Part shown: positions 1-7,738 of the stretch, one piece after another
How the letters are laid out: each line of letters begins with the position of its first letter
Numbering within the stretch: position 1 is the first letter of the stretch
Assembly (NCBI GenBank): GCA_910578385.1
Contig: CAJTQV010000007.1
Location: 1-64,000, forward strand
DNA from: an uncultured Muribaculaceae bacterium
GTDB lineage: Bacteria; Bacteroidota; Bacteroidia; Bacteroidales; Muribaculaceae
Length of the DNA stretch: 64,000 nucleotides
Direction: 5' to 3'
Position numbers and translations under genes: made by a program
Notes under the pieces: generated by a model
Told to the model about the DNA's origin: nothing
Database searches by the model: none
What the model saw: only the letters and a program-made list of their open reading frames with translations

Positions 1-3
1 ACA

Positions 4-46
4 AAGGCTTTCGCGCTGAAATTCAGCATGAAAGCCTTATTTTTTT
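4..46 (+). terminator. Rho-independent terminator of a gene left of the window
   Basis: A 9-bp perfect stem (4-12 with 30-38) encloses a smaller inner stem and is followed by seven T at 40-46. It points rightward, so it should end a plus-strand gene lying just outside the window. Confidence 0.75.
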
Positions 47-65
47 GTTGATGAACCACACAAAA

Positions 66-98
66 GAGAGGCTGCCTAAACTTGTTAGACAGCCTCCA
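66..98. repeat. Terminator-like inverted repeat at the start of the truncated secreted-protein gene
   Basis: GAGGCTG at 68-74 pairs with CAGCCTC at 90-96, extended by CTAA/TTAG with one mismatch, around the loop ACTTG. There is an A-rich stretch on the left (61-65) but no T-run on the right, so it reads best as a terminator for leftward transcription, or as half of a bidirectional one. The following open frame starts inside this hairpin, which is abnormal for a coding start. Confidence 0.6.
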
Positions 99-2091
99 TG
101 ATTTCATCAATGGCTGGACAACCCAACTCACAAACGAGAACGACTGGTATGTAGGCACCCCTATCCTGTCGGGCGTCACACCCCCTGACGGTGTTTACAC
201 CGCGTTCGCCACATGCTTCAAGCCGCACGACGCATCGTGGCTCTATTCACCGGAATTCACTCCCAAGGAGGGTGAGCAGCTCATGTTCGACCTCTATTTC
301 GACGCACGCTCACTCTTTGTATGGACCACCGAAGGGGATGACAAGAACATCGACGTGGAGGATGGCCTTATCCTCAAACGCGAGAACGCCGAAAACATGA
401 AAGTCTGCATCTCAGTGGACGGCGGCGAATGGGTCGAGCTCAAGAATCTTTGGGAAGATTTCAGCAAATTGGGATACTGGGATATCATCTACGATTATGA
501 GTATCCTGAGTTCCGTCACTTCACAATCGACCTCAGCGAGTATGCCGGCAAGAATGTCAAACTCGGTTTCTGCCACCAGTATCTCAACGAAAATTTCGGA
601 TACGGAATGTTCCTCGATGCCGTGCGCGTGTCGCTTCCTCCGGTCGAGACATCCTACATGCTTCCGATGGGCCTTATGTTCTACGGTATCACCGACGAAA
701 TGATGCCCATGTACCATTCAGCCATAGTACCCTACAACACTCCCCTCACATGGCCTAACATGACCTCGGGCGAGGACCTGAGCTACAAGTGGGAATACAG
801 CTGCCCGACCAACGAAGGCGTGTTTACATCTGAGGAGATGGACCTTGTGTCAAGCTATGCTCCCGATTTCTCCGAGAACCCTGATGCACCCTATACCATC
901 TACTCCTTCCCGACCGTCAGCGCGACCAACGAGGCCGGCACCACCGGCACCTATACATATGGTGACGGCGAGGCGTTCATCTTCGCAGGTTCGCACCCCA
1001 ATCTTGAGGCCCGCGACGGCAGCGTGATGAAGTTCGGTATGACAACCTTCGACCCGGCCGACGACATGCAGGTCTACAACGCCGACTTCGATCTCCCCGC
1101 ATACGGACACTGCGAGATGAGCCGCGACTGGTGGACCAACCACTACTTCGAGGGAACACCCAAGGAGGGTGATTATGCCGAGATTACAGCCAACATGAAC
1201 TTCTTCTACGCAACCGGCTCTCCGATCGTTATAGAGGGTGTTCGCGTGGTCTCGTCGGTGGTTTGCGATCCCGACGCGGAGTTCCTGCTCGAAATCATCG
1301 GTCTCAACGACGAGTTTGTTCCGTCTGAACTTCTTGCCTCAGCTTCCCTCAAGGGATCGGATCTTATCGCGGTCGATGCATCGTTCTCACCTTATCCCAA
1401 CACGCACATCCTTTCCTTCAGATTTGATGAGCCTCTGGTTGTAGATGGCAAGAACTTCATCGCGAAGGTATCAGGCTTCAACTCAGACAAGGTGACTTAC
1501 TACGCTCCCATCCAGAGCTTCGAGCCCAGAGAACTCTGCTACGCGTTCGCAGAGCTGCACATAGTGTCACCCTCTGAGCAGCAGGACGGCCGCAGCATGA
1601 TTCCCGCTACAGGCGAGAACGACGGACTGGTGTCATATCTGATGATGCTCGATGCTAACTACCCCTACCTCAATTGCGAGGAATCTGAGTTTGCCGCCAC
1701 TGCTGATCAGACTTCAAAGACATTCAACTTCGAAAGCTCTTATCCCGCCGAGGAACTTGAGGTGAAGGATGCTTCAGGCAAACTTCCCGAGTGGATTGAG
1801 GTTGAGAAGAGCGGCCGTTACGGCAACACGAAGCTCACATTCACAGTGAAGAGCGGCGGCAGCGACGAAGAAGCCAACCTCACTGTATCAGCTCCCGGCG
1901 TAAGCAAGGAGCTTGTCATCAAGCGTGGCACAGTAGGTGTAAACGATATCACCGACGCTGCGGTTGTTGTTGAGCGTCAGATGTTCGACCTGTCGGGTCG
2001 CCGTCTCGCAGCCGAGCCTGCCGACGGTGTGTACATCGTCAAGACCATCAAGGCCGACGGCAGCACCAACGTAGAGAAAGTCGTGAAATAA
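82..2091 (+). CDS. Secreted protein with jelly-roll, BACON-like and T9SS-type C-terminal domains, 5' end missing
   Basis: The open frame codes for 669 residues. It is open only back to a stop at 52-54, and its first possible start (TTG at 82) lies inside a hairpin loop. No signal peptide, ribosome-binding site or promoter precedes it, although the body is that of an exported protein. Residues about 8-185 resemble the choice-of-anchor/cleaved-adhesin jelly roll (GWTT, WLYSPEF and similar strands). Residues about 560-620 look like a BACON-type beta sandwich. The C-terminus (FDLSGRR, then DGVYIVK and a basic end) is a typical T9SS-type sorting tail. I infer a 5'-truncated gene: real coding sequence probably starts near 100 and the part encoding the signal peptide is missing, through deletion, recombination or a misassembly. 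The substrate is unknown, and adhesin or surface-enzyme accessory roles are both possible. Confidence 0.6.
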   Translation: MLDSLHDFINGWTTQLTNENDWYVGTPILSGVTPPDGVYTAFATCFKPHDASWLYSPEFTPKEGEQLMFDLYFDARSLFVWTTEGDDKNIDVEDGLILKRENAENMKVCISVDGGEWVELKNLWEDFSKLGYWDIIYDYEYPEFRHFTIDLSEYAGKNVKLGFCHQYLNENFGYGMFLDAVRVSLPPVETSYMLPMGLMFYGITDEMMPMYHSAIVPYNTPLTWPNMTSGEDLSYKWEYSCPTNEGVFTSEEMDLVSSYAPDFSENPDAPYTIYSFPTVSATNEAGTTGTYTYGDGEAFIFAGSHPNLEARDGSVMKFGMTTFDPADDMQVYNADFDLPAYGHCEMSRDWWTNHYFEGTPKEGDYAEITANMNFFYATGSPIVIEGVRVVSSVVCDPDAEFLLEIIGLNDEFVPSELLASASLKGSDLIAVDASFSPYPNTHILSFRFDEPLVVDGKNFIAKVSGFNSDKVTYYAPIQSFEPRELCYAFAELHIVSPSEQQDGRSMIPATGENDGLVSYLMMLDANYPYLNCEESEFAATADQTSKTFNFESSYPAEELEVKDASGKLPEWIEVEKSGRYGNTKLTFTVKSGGSDEEANLTVSAPGVSKELVIKRGTVGVNDITDAAVVVERQMFDLSGRRLAAEPADGVYIVKTIKADGSTNVEKVVK

Positions 2092-2152
2092 GAATCCGCC
2101 CCATGGGTAAATGTTTATGAAAAGGGTTCTATAAAAGACCTTACATATTGAG

Positions 2153-2189
2153 AACGGGCTGTTTCCTCACCGGGAACAGCCCGTTTCTA
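2153..2189 (+). terminator. Rho-independent terminator after the secreted-protein gene
   Basis: AACGGGCTGTT at 2153-2163 pairs perfectly with AACAGCCCGTT at 2175-2185, with further pairing towards the loop and a short T-rich tail. It lies about 60 bp after the stop codon at 2091. Confidence 0.8.
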
Positions 2190-2240
2190 TCTAAGACACC
2201 ATAGTTTTTTTCAAAAAACGCACAAAAAATACGGATAAAA

Positions 2241-2272
2241 TTTGGTGGAATCAAAAAAAGTGACTAACTTTG
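2241..2272 (+). promoter_or_regulatory. Bacteroidota-type promoter of tRNA-Ser
   Basis: TTTG at 2241-2244 and TAACTTTG at 2265-2272 are separated by 20 bp, which matches the -33/-7 consensus of the Bacteroides primary sigma factor. The tRNA begins about 70 bp downstream. Confidence 0.75.
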
Positions 2273-2344
2273 CATTTGCAAGGCGGGAGACCGCCACGCA
2301 TACGCAAGTAAAAATAGCCTGTGCGTGAGCATAGGCATTTCTCA

Positions 2345-2434
2345 GGAGAGGTGGGTGAGTGGCTGAAACCACCAGTTTGCTAAACTGACGTAGGAGCAAT
2401 CCTACCACGAGTTCGAATCTCGTCCTCTCCGCCA
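2345..2434 (+). tRNA. tRNA-Ser (anticodon GCT)
   Basis: The acceptor stem GGAGAGG (2345-2351) pairs with CCTCTCC (2424-2430), followed by discriminator G and an encoded CCA. The anticodon loop TTGCTAA carries GCT, which reads AGC/AGT serine codons. A long variable arm (GTAGGAGCAATCCTAC) marks a class II tRNA, and the T-loop GTTCGAATC is canonical. It has its own promoter upstream and terminator downstream, so it is a single-gene transcript. Confidence 0.95.
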
Positions 2435-2449
2435 AAAAATCAAGAATAG

Positions 2450-2480
2450 CCCACTGAATTTCAGTGGGTTTTCTTTTTTC
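2450..2480 (+). terminator. Terminator of tRNA-Ser
   Basis: CCCACTGA (2450-2457) and TCAGTGGG (2461-2468) form an 8-bp stem with a 3-nt loop, followed by a T-rich tract to about 2480. Confidence 0.85.
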
Positions 2481-2505
2481 TAAAAGATAGTACCCCCATA
2501 ATTCG

Positions 2506-2513
2506 TAAATTTG
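2506..2513 (+). promoter_or_regulatory. -7 box of the toxin-antitoxin operon
   Basis: TAAATTTG fits TAnnTTTG; no good -33 element is visible at the usual distance. It places the transcription start near 2520. A TTG start at 2511 would therefore be upstream of the transcript, which supports ATG 2547 as the true start. Confidence 0.5.
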
Positions 2514-2546
2514 CGGATTGATATAGTCAACCCAAACCATATCTCT

Positions 2547-3692
2547 ATGACGACGACAGAATTCAACAAAGACAGACTGGATTACCTGCTCGCGCTTTTT
2601 GGCATGAGCAAGGATGAATTGTTGTCTATGCTGAATGAAGGTCGTAAGAAACTGTTTACTCTTGATGAGTTGAATGGCGATACCATACAGATGTCGCTTC
2701 TTAAAAAGATAGATGAGATTTTCAAGAAAGGGCTATCTTTCTATATGGACTTTTCTCCTATTGCAATTTCTCATTCATCCAAAGTCCTCTTCAGAAAAAA
2801 ACACTTCCAGGCAGATCTTTCCATCGAAGACAAACGTATTGTGGATTCGTTTGAATCACTTAAAGTATTGTTGGATGGATACAGGGTGCTTACTGATACC
2901 GCATCATATGAACAACCATTGAAAGGAAGTGCTACCATAACCCAGTCACCTCAAAATGTAGCAGACAAAGTGCGCTCTTGTCTACTTCCGGAAAAGCAGA
3001 TAAAAGACCATAAAGAATTCCTTAAAGGAATTATCAAGAAACTTGCACGACTGAATGTGTATGTATTTGAATTTGTAGAGACATGGAATAAGAAAGAGAG
3101 GGCTTCGATTGACGGTTTCTATATCTCACCCAATGTAATAGTGTTGAAGCGCCAGCAATCCTACAAACGGGAGATTTTTACCCTTGCACATGAGATTGGT
3201 CATTATCTTCTCGGCAAAGAAGAAATTGATTCTCTTGACATGGCAAAGGTGGAGGAACGACGTATGCACAATCTGGAGGAACGGTGGTGCAACGATTTCG
3301 CTTTCTTCCTGATTGCAGGCGATGCAGTCAGCGAACTTGATAAATTTGACAGCTACTCTGAGGATGTGAATATGATGATTGACCATCTGTCATCCACAAC
3401 TCGTATCAGCAGAATGGCTTGGTACACACGTCTTGCATACGAAAGAAAAGTACCGGTCAAATATTACCACGCCATTATACGTCAGATAGAGGAGGAGACG
3501 GAGGAACGTAAACTTAAAGAGAAAGAAGAGAAGAAAAAAGAGCCGGGAGTAGCCCGTTCCCCGAAACCCATTATCTCGCCTCTCTACATGGAGACGATGC
3601 AGCACGCATTCTTCAATGGCTTGGTATCGGAGGCGGTTTTCGCTAAAAAACTCGGTATTCCCAAAAATCAAATAGACAAATATCTATGTTAG
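2547..3692 (+). CDS. HTH/ImmA-IrrE family metallopeptidase-like protein, putative antitoxin partner
   Basis: This 381-residue protein carries the zinc-protease signature HEIGH at residues 215-219 within FTLAHEIGHYLLG, diagnostic of the ImmA/IrrE (COG2856) family. The first ~60 residues are helical and resemble an Xre-type DNA-binding segment, as in fused Xre-ImmA antitoxin-like proteins. The C-terminus has a highly charged Glu/Lys stretch (about 325-340). Its last 7 nt overlap the start of the PIN-domain gene, so the two are translationally coupled. COG2856 proteins next to DUF4411 PIN toxins are a predicted type II toxin-antitoxin arrangement; here the protease-like protein would control the toxin or its own promoter. 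ATG 2547 was chosen over TTG 2511 because the -7 box covers 2506-2513. The gene is visibly AT-richer than its surroundings, as expected for an acquired module. Confidence 0.8.
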   Translation: MTTTEFNKDRLDYLLALFGMSKDELLSMLNEGRKKLFTLDELNGDTIQMSLLKKIDEIFKKGLSFYMDFSPIAISHSSKVLFRKKHFQADLSIEDKRIVDSFESLKVLLDGYRVLTDTASYEQPLKGSATITQSPQNVADKVRSCLLPEKQIKDHKEFLKGIIKKLARLNVYVFEFVETWNKKERASIDGFYISPNVIVLKRQQSYKREIFTLAHEIGHYLLGKEEIDSLDMAKVEERRMHNLEERWCNDFAFFLIAGDAVSELDKFDSYSEDVNMMIDHLSSTTRISRMAWYTRLAYERKVPVKYYHAIIRQIEEETEERKLKEKEEKKKEPGVARSPKPIISPLYMETMQHAFFNGLVSEAVFAKKLGIPKNQIDKYLC

Positions 3693-4234
3693 GGATTATC
3701 GACACCAGTTCATTAGTGGCTATTGCCCGATACTACCTCTCCATCAAGGATGAGGCAATTTTGCTGCGCTTTTTGGAGAATAAATTTCGTTCCGGTGAAT
3801 TAGTGTTACTGGATACCATACATAGCGAGGCAAGCAGGACGCAGAAAGGATTGGCGACCTCTCGTATGAGTTTCCTTAATGATGACGATCTACGAGTAAA
3901 AGACTCTGAATTGGTGCCGTCAGCTCCAAGAAAATTCAGCAATCAGATGGATAACAATTTCTGCGTTCCACTGAAGAGAAAGATGCTGGATGATGAGACG
4001 TATGCAATCCTGAAAGAACAATATCTCCAATCCGGTGATGGCAAGATTGTAGTCTATGCTCTTAATAATATCGCCAAGGATCCCATCGTAATCACAGAAG
4101 AAACTCCTCAAAGCAACGATGGCAAACTGTTCAGGAAGATACCGGCGATATGTGACTTTCTGAATATTCCTCACATGTCAGTGGCAGAATGGCTATCATC
4201 AAATGGTGTGATACTGAATTGGAGCCATCCTTGA
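3686..4234 (+). CDS. PIN-domain ribonuclease toxin, DUF4411 family
   Basis: This is a 182-residue PIN-fold protein. Acidic residues sit where the metal-binding site is expected: Asp6 in IIDTSSL, Glu48 in HSEAS, Asp118 in SGDGKIVVYAL, and TEE at 137-139 in IVITEET. The spacing and length fit DUF4411, a PIN family found beside ImmA/IrrE-like proteins. The likely activity is Mg-dependent cleavage of RNA, with the target unknown. The start codon lies 7 nt inside the upstream gene, a tight two-gene operon, and no other start would keep the conserved first strand. Catalytic residues appear intact. A convergent RhuM remnant begins 20 bp after the stop, so the module sits in a small accessory patch between tRNA-Ser and purN. 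Confidence 0.8.
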   Translation: MLGIIDTSSLVAIARYYLSIKDEAILLRFLENKFRSGELVLLDTIHSEASRTQKGLATSRMSFLNDDDLRVKDSELVPSAPRKFSNQMDNNFCVPLKRKMLDDETYAILKEQYLQSGDGKIVVYALNNIAKDPIVITEETPQSNDGKLFRKIPAICDFLNIPHMSVAEWLSSNGVILNWSHP

Positions 4235-4253
4235 AATCATCGCGTTCAATTCT

Positions 4254-4591
4254 TTATTTGCCCCTATATCCAACAGATGTAATTACCTCTATATCATAAT
4301 ATTGCATCTGATAGGTTTTGTCATCAGATGCAGTTGCCGCAAATTTTGCGACAACTGACAGCTCCTCCAATTCTTCCTTTAAGGCATTGTTGATGTGTTT
4401 GCCGATGGTCTTGGTATCGCGGTCAAAAAGTACTGCCATTGATTGCGATTAAGCCATACGGTCTCAGCCTCCACTCTTACATCTAAGGATAAAGTGGAAT
4501 CCGGTTGATAAAGGATGATTTCATTGCTGTCGGAAAGATTATCTTCCGGCATGGAATATCTATTTATGCTCTCTTGATTGTTCATGTGCAA
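4254..4591 (-). pseudogene. RhuM-family protein remnant, frameshifted and truncated
   Basis: Two overlapping minus-strand frames together read like the N-terminus of RhuM-family proteins. The first (from 4591) gives EIILYQPDSTLSLDVRVEAE then VWLNRNQ. The second (from 4439) continues with MAVLFDRDTKTIGKHINNAL, and a later segment gives KFAATASDDKTYQMQYYDIE. Joining them needs one base restored near 4440, in the run that should read CAAATGGCA. The reading then stops at 4254, after about 115 residues, where intact RhuM proteins are roughly three times longer. The gene is therefore inactive through a single-base deletion plus loss of the C-terminal part. RhuM genes are common cargo of genomic islands, in line with the neighbouring toxin-antitoxin pair. 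It starts 7 nt after the purN stop codon. Confidence 0.8.
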
Positions 4592-4598
4592 TCGGAGG

Positions 4599-5168
4599 TC
4601 AGAGGAGGGTTTCGGCGACTACGCGGGGGAAGTGGAGGCTTTCGAGAGCGTGGATCTTGCTCTCCACGTCGGCGGGGGTGTCGATGGGCAGAACCGGTAC
4701 GGAGGTCTGGAACAGGATGCGGCCGCTGTCGTAGACCTCGTTGACAAGGTGGATGGTTATGCCGGTCTCGGTGTCGCCCGACTCGACCACGGCGCGGTGG
4801 ACGTTCGCTCCGTACATGCCTTTGCCGCCGTGACGGGGCAAGAGCGAGGGGTGAATGTTGATGATGCGGTCAGGATAACGGTGCAACAGGTAGTCAGGTA
4901 TCATCAGCAGGAAACCGGCAAGGACAATGGCCTCTATGTCATAGCGGTCGAGCTGATCAAGCACATGGTCGGCATCGGCGAATCTATCGCGCGCGATATG
5001 GGCCACGGGCACGCCGAGGCGCGAGGCGCGTTCCACGACTCCGGCCGAGGCACGGTTTGTCACCACAAGCGCCACGCGGATCCGGCTCTCCGGGTTTGTG
5101 TTGAAATACTTTATAAGGTTCTCGGCGTTCGAGCCGTTGCCCGAAGCGAACACCGCTATATTCATCAT
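4599..5168 (-). CDS. purN: Phosphoribosylglycinamide formyltransferase PurN
   Basis: PurN transfers the formyl group of 10-formyltetrahydrofolate to glycinamide ribonucleotide, the third step of purine synthesis, in the cytoplasm. Diagnostic segments are ASGNGSN (residues 8-14, phosphate binding), the catalytic NIHPSLLP (Asn104, His106) and the Asp in NEVYDSG (Asp147). The length of 189 residues from the chosen start is normal. The frame is open further upstream to 5216, but the added residues are basic, unconserved and repeat Met-Val pairs. I start at the ATGATGAAT near 5168, with 5165 or 5180 also possible. It is monocistronic as far as can be seen: a repeat-rich spacer separates it from the metal receptor upstream, and downstream lies the RhuM remnant. 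All catalytic residues are present. Confidence 0.93.
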   Translation of the reverse strand: MMNIAVFASGNGSNAENLIKYFNTNPESRIRVALVVTNRASAGVVERASRLGVPVAHIARDRFADADHVLDQLDRYDIEAIVLAGFLLMIPDYLLHRYPDRIINIHPSLLPRHGGKGMYGANVHRAVVESGDTETGITIHLVNEVYDSGRILFQTSVPVLPIDTPADVESKIHALESLHFPRVVAETLL

Positions 5169-5225
5169 CTTTTCCACCATCATAACTTTTTCAATAGAAC
5201 GTACCCTCCCCCGCAATTCGCATAT

Positions 5226-5286
5226 AAGGCTTTAGGTTTTAGGTTTTAGGCTTTAGATATTAGGCTTTAGATATTAGGCTTTAGAA
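5226..5286. repeat. Tandem AGGCTTTAG / ATATT repeats
   Basis: Degenerate tandem units of AGGCTTTAG and AGGTTTTAG, interspersed with ATATT, fill the spacer between purN and the metal receptor. A similar array lies at 37433-37498 before pgi. There are no unique spacers, so this is not a CRISPR array. Confidence 0.7.
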
Positions 5287-5372
5287 GCCCGGGGCGGTAT
5301 CAGGCACGTCAAAGCCGCGTAGCGGAGGCTCGACGGACTCGGCCGCCTCGCCCGCTACGTTGCCGGTACCAA

Positions 5373-7556
5373 TCAGAAGTAGAGGGGGAAGAGTACGCTT
5401 GCTGAGAGGCTGCGCCCCGGGTTGCAGAGGCCGTTGTGGCCAGTCACCGAGGCCGTGTCGGCATATTTCAGACGCGACAGATGGGACACGTACGAGCGGT
5501 TCAGAGCGTTGGCGAGTGTGAGACAGACCGTGCAGAGCTTGCGACGGTTCGGCAGGTACAGATCCGCTCCGGCCGATACGTTGAAGAGAGCATAGAATGG
5601 TGTCGGTGTCTCGGTGGCATTCACCCGGTTCACATGATTCTGACGGAAATTGAGGTCGGCCTCGACCTCGGCGTAACAGGCCGCCCGGAATCCACCCTCG
5701 GTGCCGCCAATCCCGAAATCATAATGGAGCGTGGAGAGCCAGCGCGGAGCCGGAGTGAATGGAAGGTAACGGTTGGAGTTCAGTTCGTGGATAAGGCGCG
5801 AATCAACATAGGAGAAATTGCTCGACAGCGACAATCCACGCACTATGTTGACATCTGCATAGACCTCGCCACCTAAAATACGGGCATCGCCGGCAGTGTA
5901 TTCATATATAGGCGTTGTGCCCGAATAGCTGTCAGTGCGCTGCAAGAAAATGTAATTTGATATCCGGTTGGCAAACAGTGAGAACCCACATTTGAATATG
6001 CCCGTGATGTAGTCAAGTCCGGCGTCGGCCTGCCAGCTTTCCTCGGGAAGGAGGGTGCGGTCGCCGAGTTCATAGCGGAAAGTACCCTCGTGCGATCCGT
6101 TGCTCGCAAGTTCGTTGATGCCGGGAGCACGGAAACCCCTCGAAACATTCAGACGGACATCGAGACCCGGAGTCGCGTTCCAGACCGCGCCCACACTTCC
6201 CGACACGGCGTTGAACCGCCGCGAGAACGGTTCGAACCGCACCGCGCCGTTCTCCATAAGTTCCCGGCTGTCAAGATTCCGGAAGTCATAGCGGAGTCCC
6301 GCGCTGAGATGCCAGCGATCGTGCCAGCTGCGGGCTGCCGTGGCAAACACACCGAAGTCAAACAGACTGTAATCAGGTATCAGGAACTCCTCGCCAAGAT
6401 TTACAGATTTCTGGTACATGCCTCCCACACCGAAATTGAGTGTCCATTCCTCAAGGTCATGCATGATGTAGTGCGTATCGTAGGTAAGGGTGTGCAACCG
6501 GAGGGCAAGCCCTTCATGCACCTCTGCCTCCGAATCGTGGTCGTGGTCATGCCCCCCGTCGCCATGATGATGCGAATGGTCATGGTCGCCATGGGCATGT
6601 TCATATTCGCGGCGGTGATTGTTCTGGTAACCGAGCCGGAGGGTAAGCATGTCGGAGCCGATATTGATATAATTGTCCCACACCGCTTTCCAGTGCATGA
6701 TATGCTGATAGGGGACAGCTATGCTGTATGACGTTGAACCGGGCCGGTACTCGGCTCCATCCTCAGTCAGACCGGGCTTCATATGGTAGGCCGAGAGATA
6801 AAGACGCGAGGAACCCCAATCCTTCTTTATGCCGGTCATTGCGTTGAGCGCCCACTCGGCAAATGCTGTGCCGTTCACGTAGCCGTCGCGAGGCGACTTA
6901 TAGTCGTGCGCCCACTTCTGGCTCCACCGCACATCCCAGAGAATGCCCGACTCGTTGCCGCGGGTATCGAGCGAATAGCGTATCAGACCATCGTTGGTAT
7001 GATAGGCTGCTCCCGCCTCGGCATAATGCGAGCCTTCCGACATGTCGGGAGCATCGTGCATGATTATCGTACCCGCGAGCGCATCAGACCCGTACATCAG
7101 CGACGAAGGCCCCTTGAGCACCTCGACCGAGCTGACCGAAGCTCCGTCAATCTCCACTCCATGGTCATCTCCCCACTGCTGTCCCTCCTGACGCACGCCA
7201 TTGTCGATTACAACCACACGATTATGACCGAGACCTCGGATCACGGGCTTCGAGACACCGTTGCCCGACGACAGCTGACTCACTCCCGGAATGCGGGAGA
7301 TTGCGTCGATAATGTTTACCGAGGGGGTGCGGCGGAGCTGAGCCGTAGTCATCAGGCTGACCGGTACAGGGGTATGCCGGGCATTGGCTCGGCCGGTGAT
7401 ATTCGTCACGACTGTTTCCGGAAGATGAATGCACGTATCGGGTTCGGCAACCGAATCAGGCTGCCACACATGCACCTCGGCCGACATGCGGGCGGGCCAA
7501 CACATAATCACAGACAACAGAAAAGAATATATACACCGGGCGGCGACAGAATTCAT
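5373..7556 (-). CDS. TonB-dependent outer membrane receptor with His-rich loop, probable zinc/metal uptake (ZnuD-like)
   Basis: A 727-residue TonB-dependent receptor. It has a signal peptide (SFLLSVIMCWPARMSA), then a plug domain with RIPGVSQL, PVIRGLG and VEVLKGPSSLMYGSDALAG, then a 22-strand barrel ending in an aromatic residue (FPLYF). A loop at about residues 320-340 carries ten histidines among Asp and Gly (encoded at 6537-6599). Histidine-rich extracellular loops of this kind occur in ZnuD, the zinc receptor of Neisseria, so zinc is the favoured ligand, with copper or nickel possible. No CarboxypepD_reg domain is present, so it is not a SusC protein. ATG 7556 is used instead of 7586 because the -7 box of its promoter covers 7584-7591. 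No metal chaperone or ABC importer is adjacent. Confidence 0.85.
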   Translation of the reverse strand: MNSVAARCIYSFLLSVIMCWPARMSAEVHVWQPDSVAEPDTCIHLPETVVTNITGRANARHTPVPVSLMTTAQLRRTPSVNIIDAISRIPGVSQLSSGNGVSKPVIRGLGHNRVVVIDNGVRQEGQQWGDDHGVEIDGASVSSVEVLKGPSSLMYGSDALAGTIIMHDAPDMSEGSHYAEAGAAYHTNDGLIRYSLDTRGNESGILWDVRWSQKWAHDYKSPRDGYVNGTAFAEWALNAMTGIKKDWGSSRLYLSAYHMKPGLTEDGAEYRPGSTSYSIAVPYQHIMHWKAVWDNYINIGSDMLTLRLGYQNNHRREYEHAHGDHDHSHHHGDGGHDHDHDSEAEVHEGLALRLHTLTYDTHYIMHDLEEWTLNFGVGGMYQKSVNLGEEFLIPDYSLFDFGVFATAARSWHDRWHLSAGLRYDFRNLDSRELMENGAVRFEPFSRRFNAVSGSVGAVWNATPGLDVRLNVSRGFRAPGINELASNGSHEGTFRYELGDRTLLPEESWQADAGLDYITGIFKCGFSLFANRISNYIFLQRTDSYSGTTPIYEYTAGDARILGGEVYADVNIVRGLSLSSNFSYVDSRLIHELNSNRYLPFTPAPRWLSTLHYDFGIGGTEGGFRAACYAEVEADLNFRQNHVNRVNATETPTPFYALFNVSAGADLYLPNRRKLCTVCLTLANALNRSYVSHLSRLKYADTASVTGHNGLCNPGRSLSASVLFPLYF

Positions 7557-7583
7557 AAGTGGTATGATTGATAAAAACGGGTG

Positions 7584-7591
7584 CAAAGTTA
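7584..7591 (-). promoter_or_regulatory. -7 box of the metal receptor gene
   Basis: Reads TAACTTTG on the minus strand, followed by C. No perfect TTTG lies at the -33 position. It gives a leader of about 20 nt before ATG 7556. No Zur-type operator could be recognised by eye. Confidence 0.55.
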
Positions 7592-7631
7592 ATAAAAATG
7601 AGGTTGACGAAGGAATCAGAATGTTAAAAAA

Positions 7632-7662
7632 TTTGAAAGTTTGGTTATTTTTAGTAATTTTG
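7632..7662 (+). promoter_or_regulatory. Promoter of the DUF6377 regulator gene
   Basis: TTTG at 7632-7635 and TAATTTTG at 7655-7662 are separated by 19 bp, a good Bacteroidota promoter. It is divergent from the metal receptor promoter about 45 bp away. Confidence 0.7.
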
Positions 7663-7738
7663 TGGTAGATGTGCGGAGAGCCCCCTGTAAAATGGGATGA
7701 AAAGGCTTCGTCCGTTAACTGTCTGACTACTTGACTTC

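Noticed and set aside
2424..2434. tRNA-Ser 3' end as a clear attachment site
   Set aside because: No direct repeat of the tRNA 3' end was found near 4590 or elsewhere in the islet, and there is no integrase, so integration there remains only a suggestion.
4578..5249. 223-codon plus-strand frame opposite purN
   Set aside because: It is the antisense shadow of purN; the purN catalytic motifs are on the minus strand and this frame has no family features.
5226..5286. Possible CRISPR array
   Set aside because: Units are about 9 bp, degenerate and directly abutting, without unique spacers; no cas genes are in the window. The same holds for 37433-37498.
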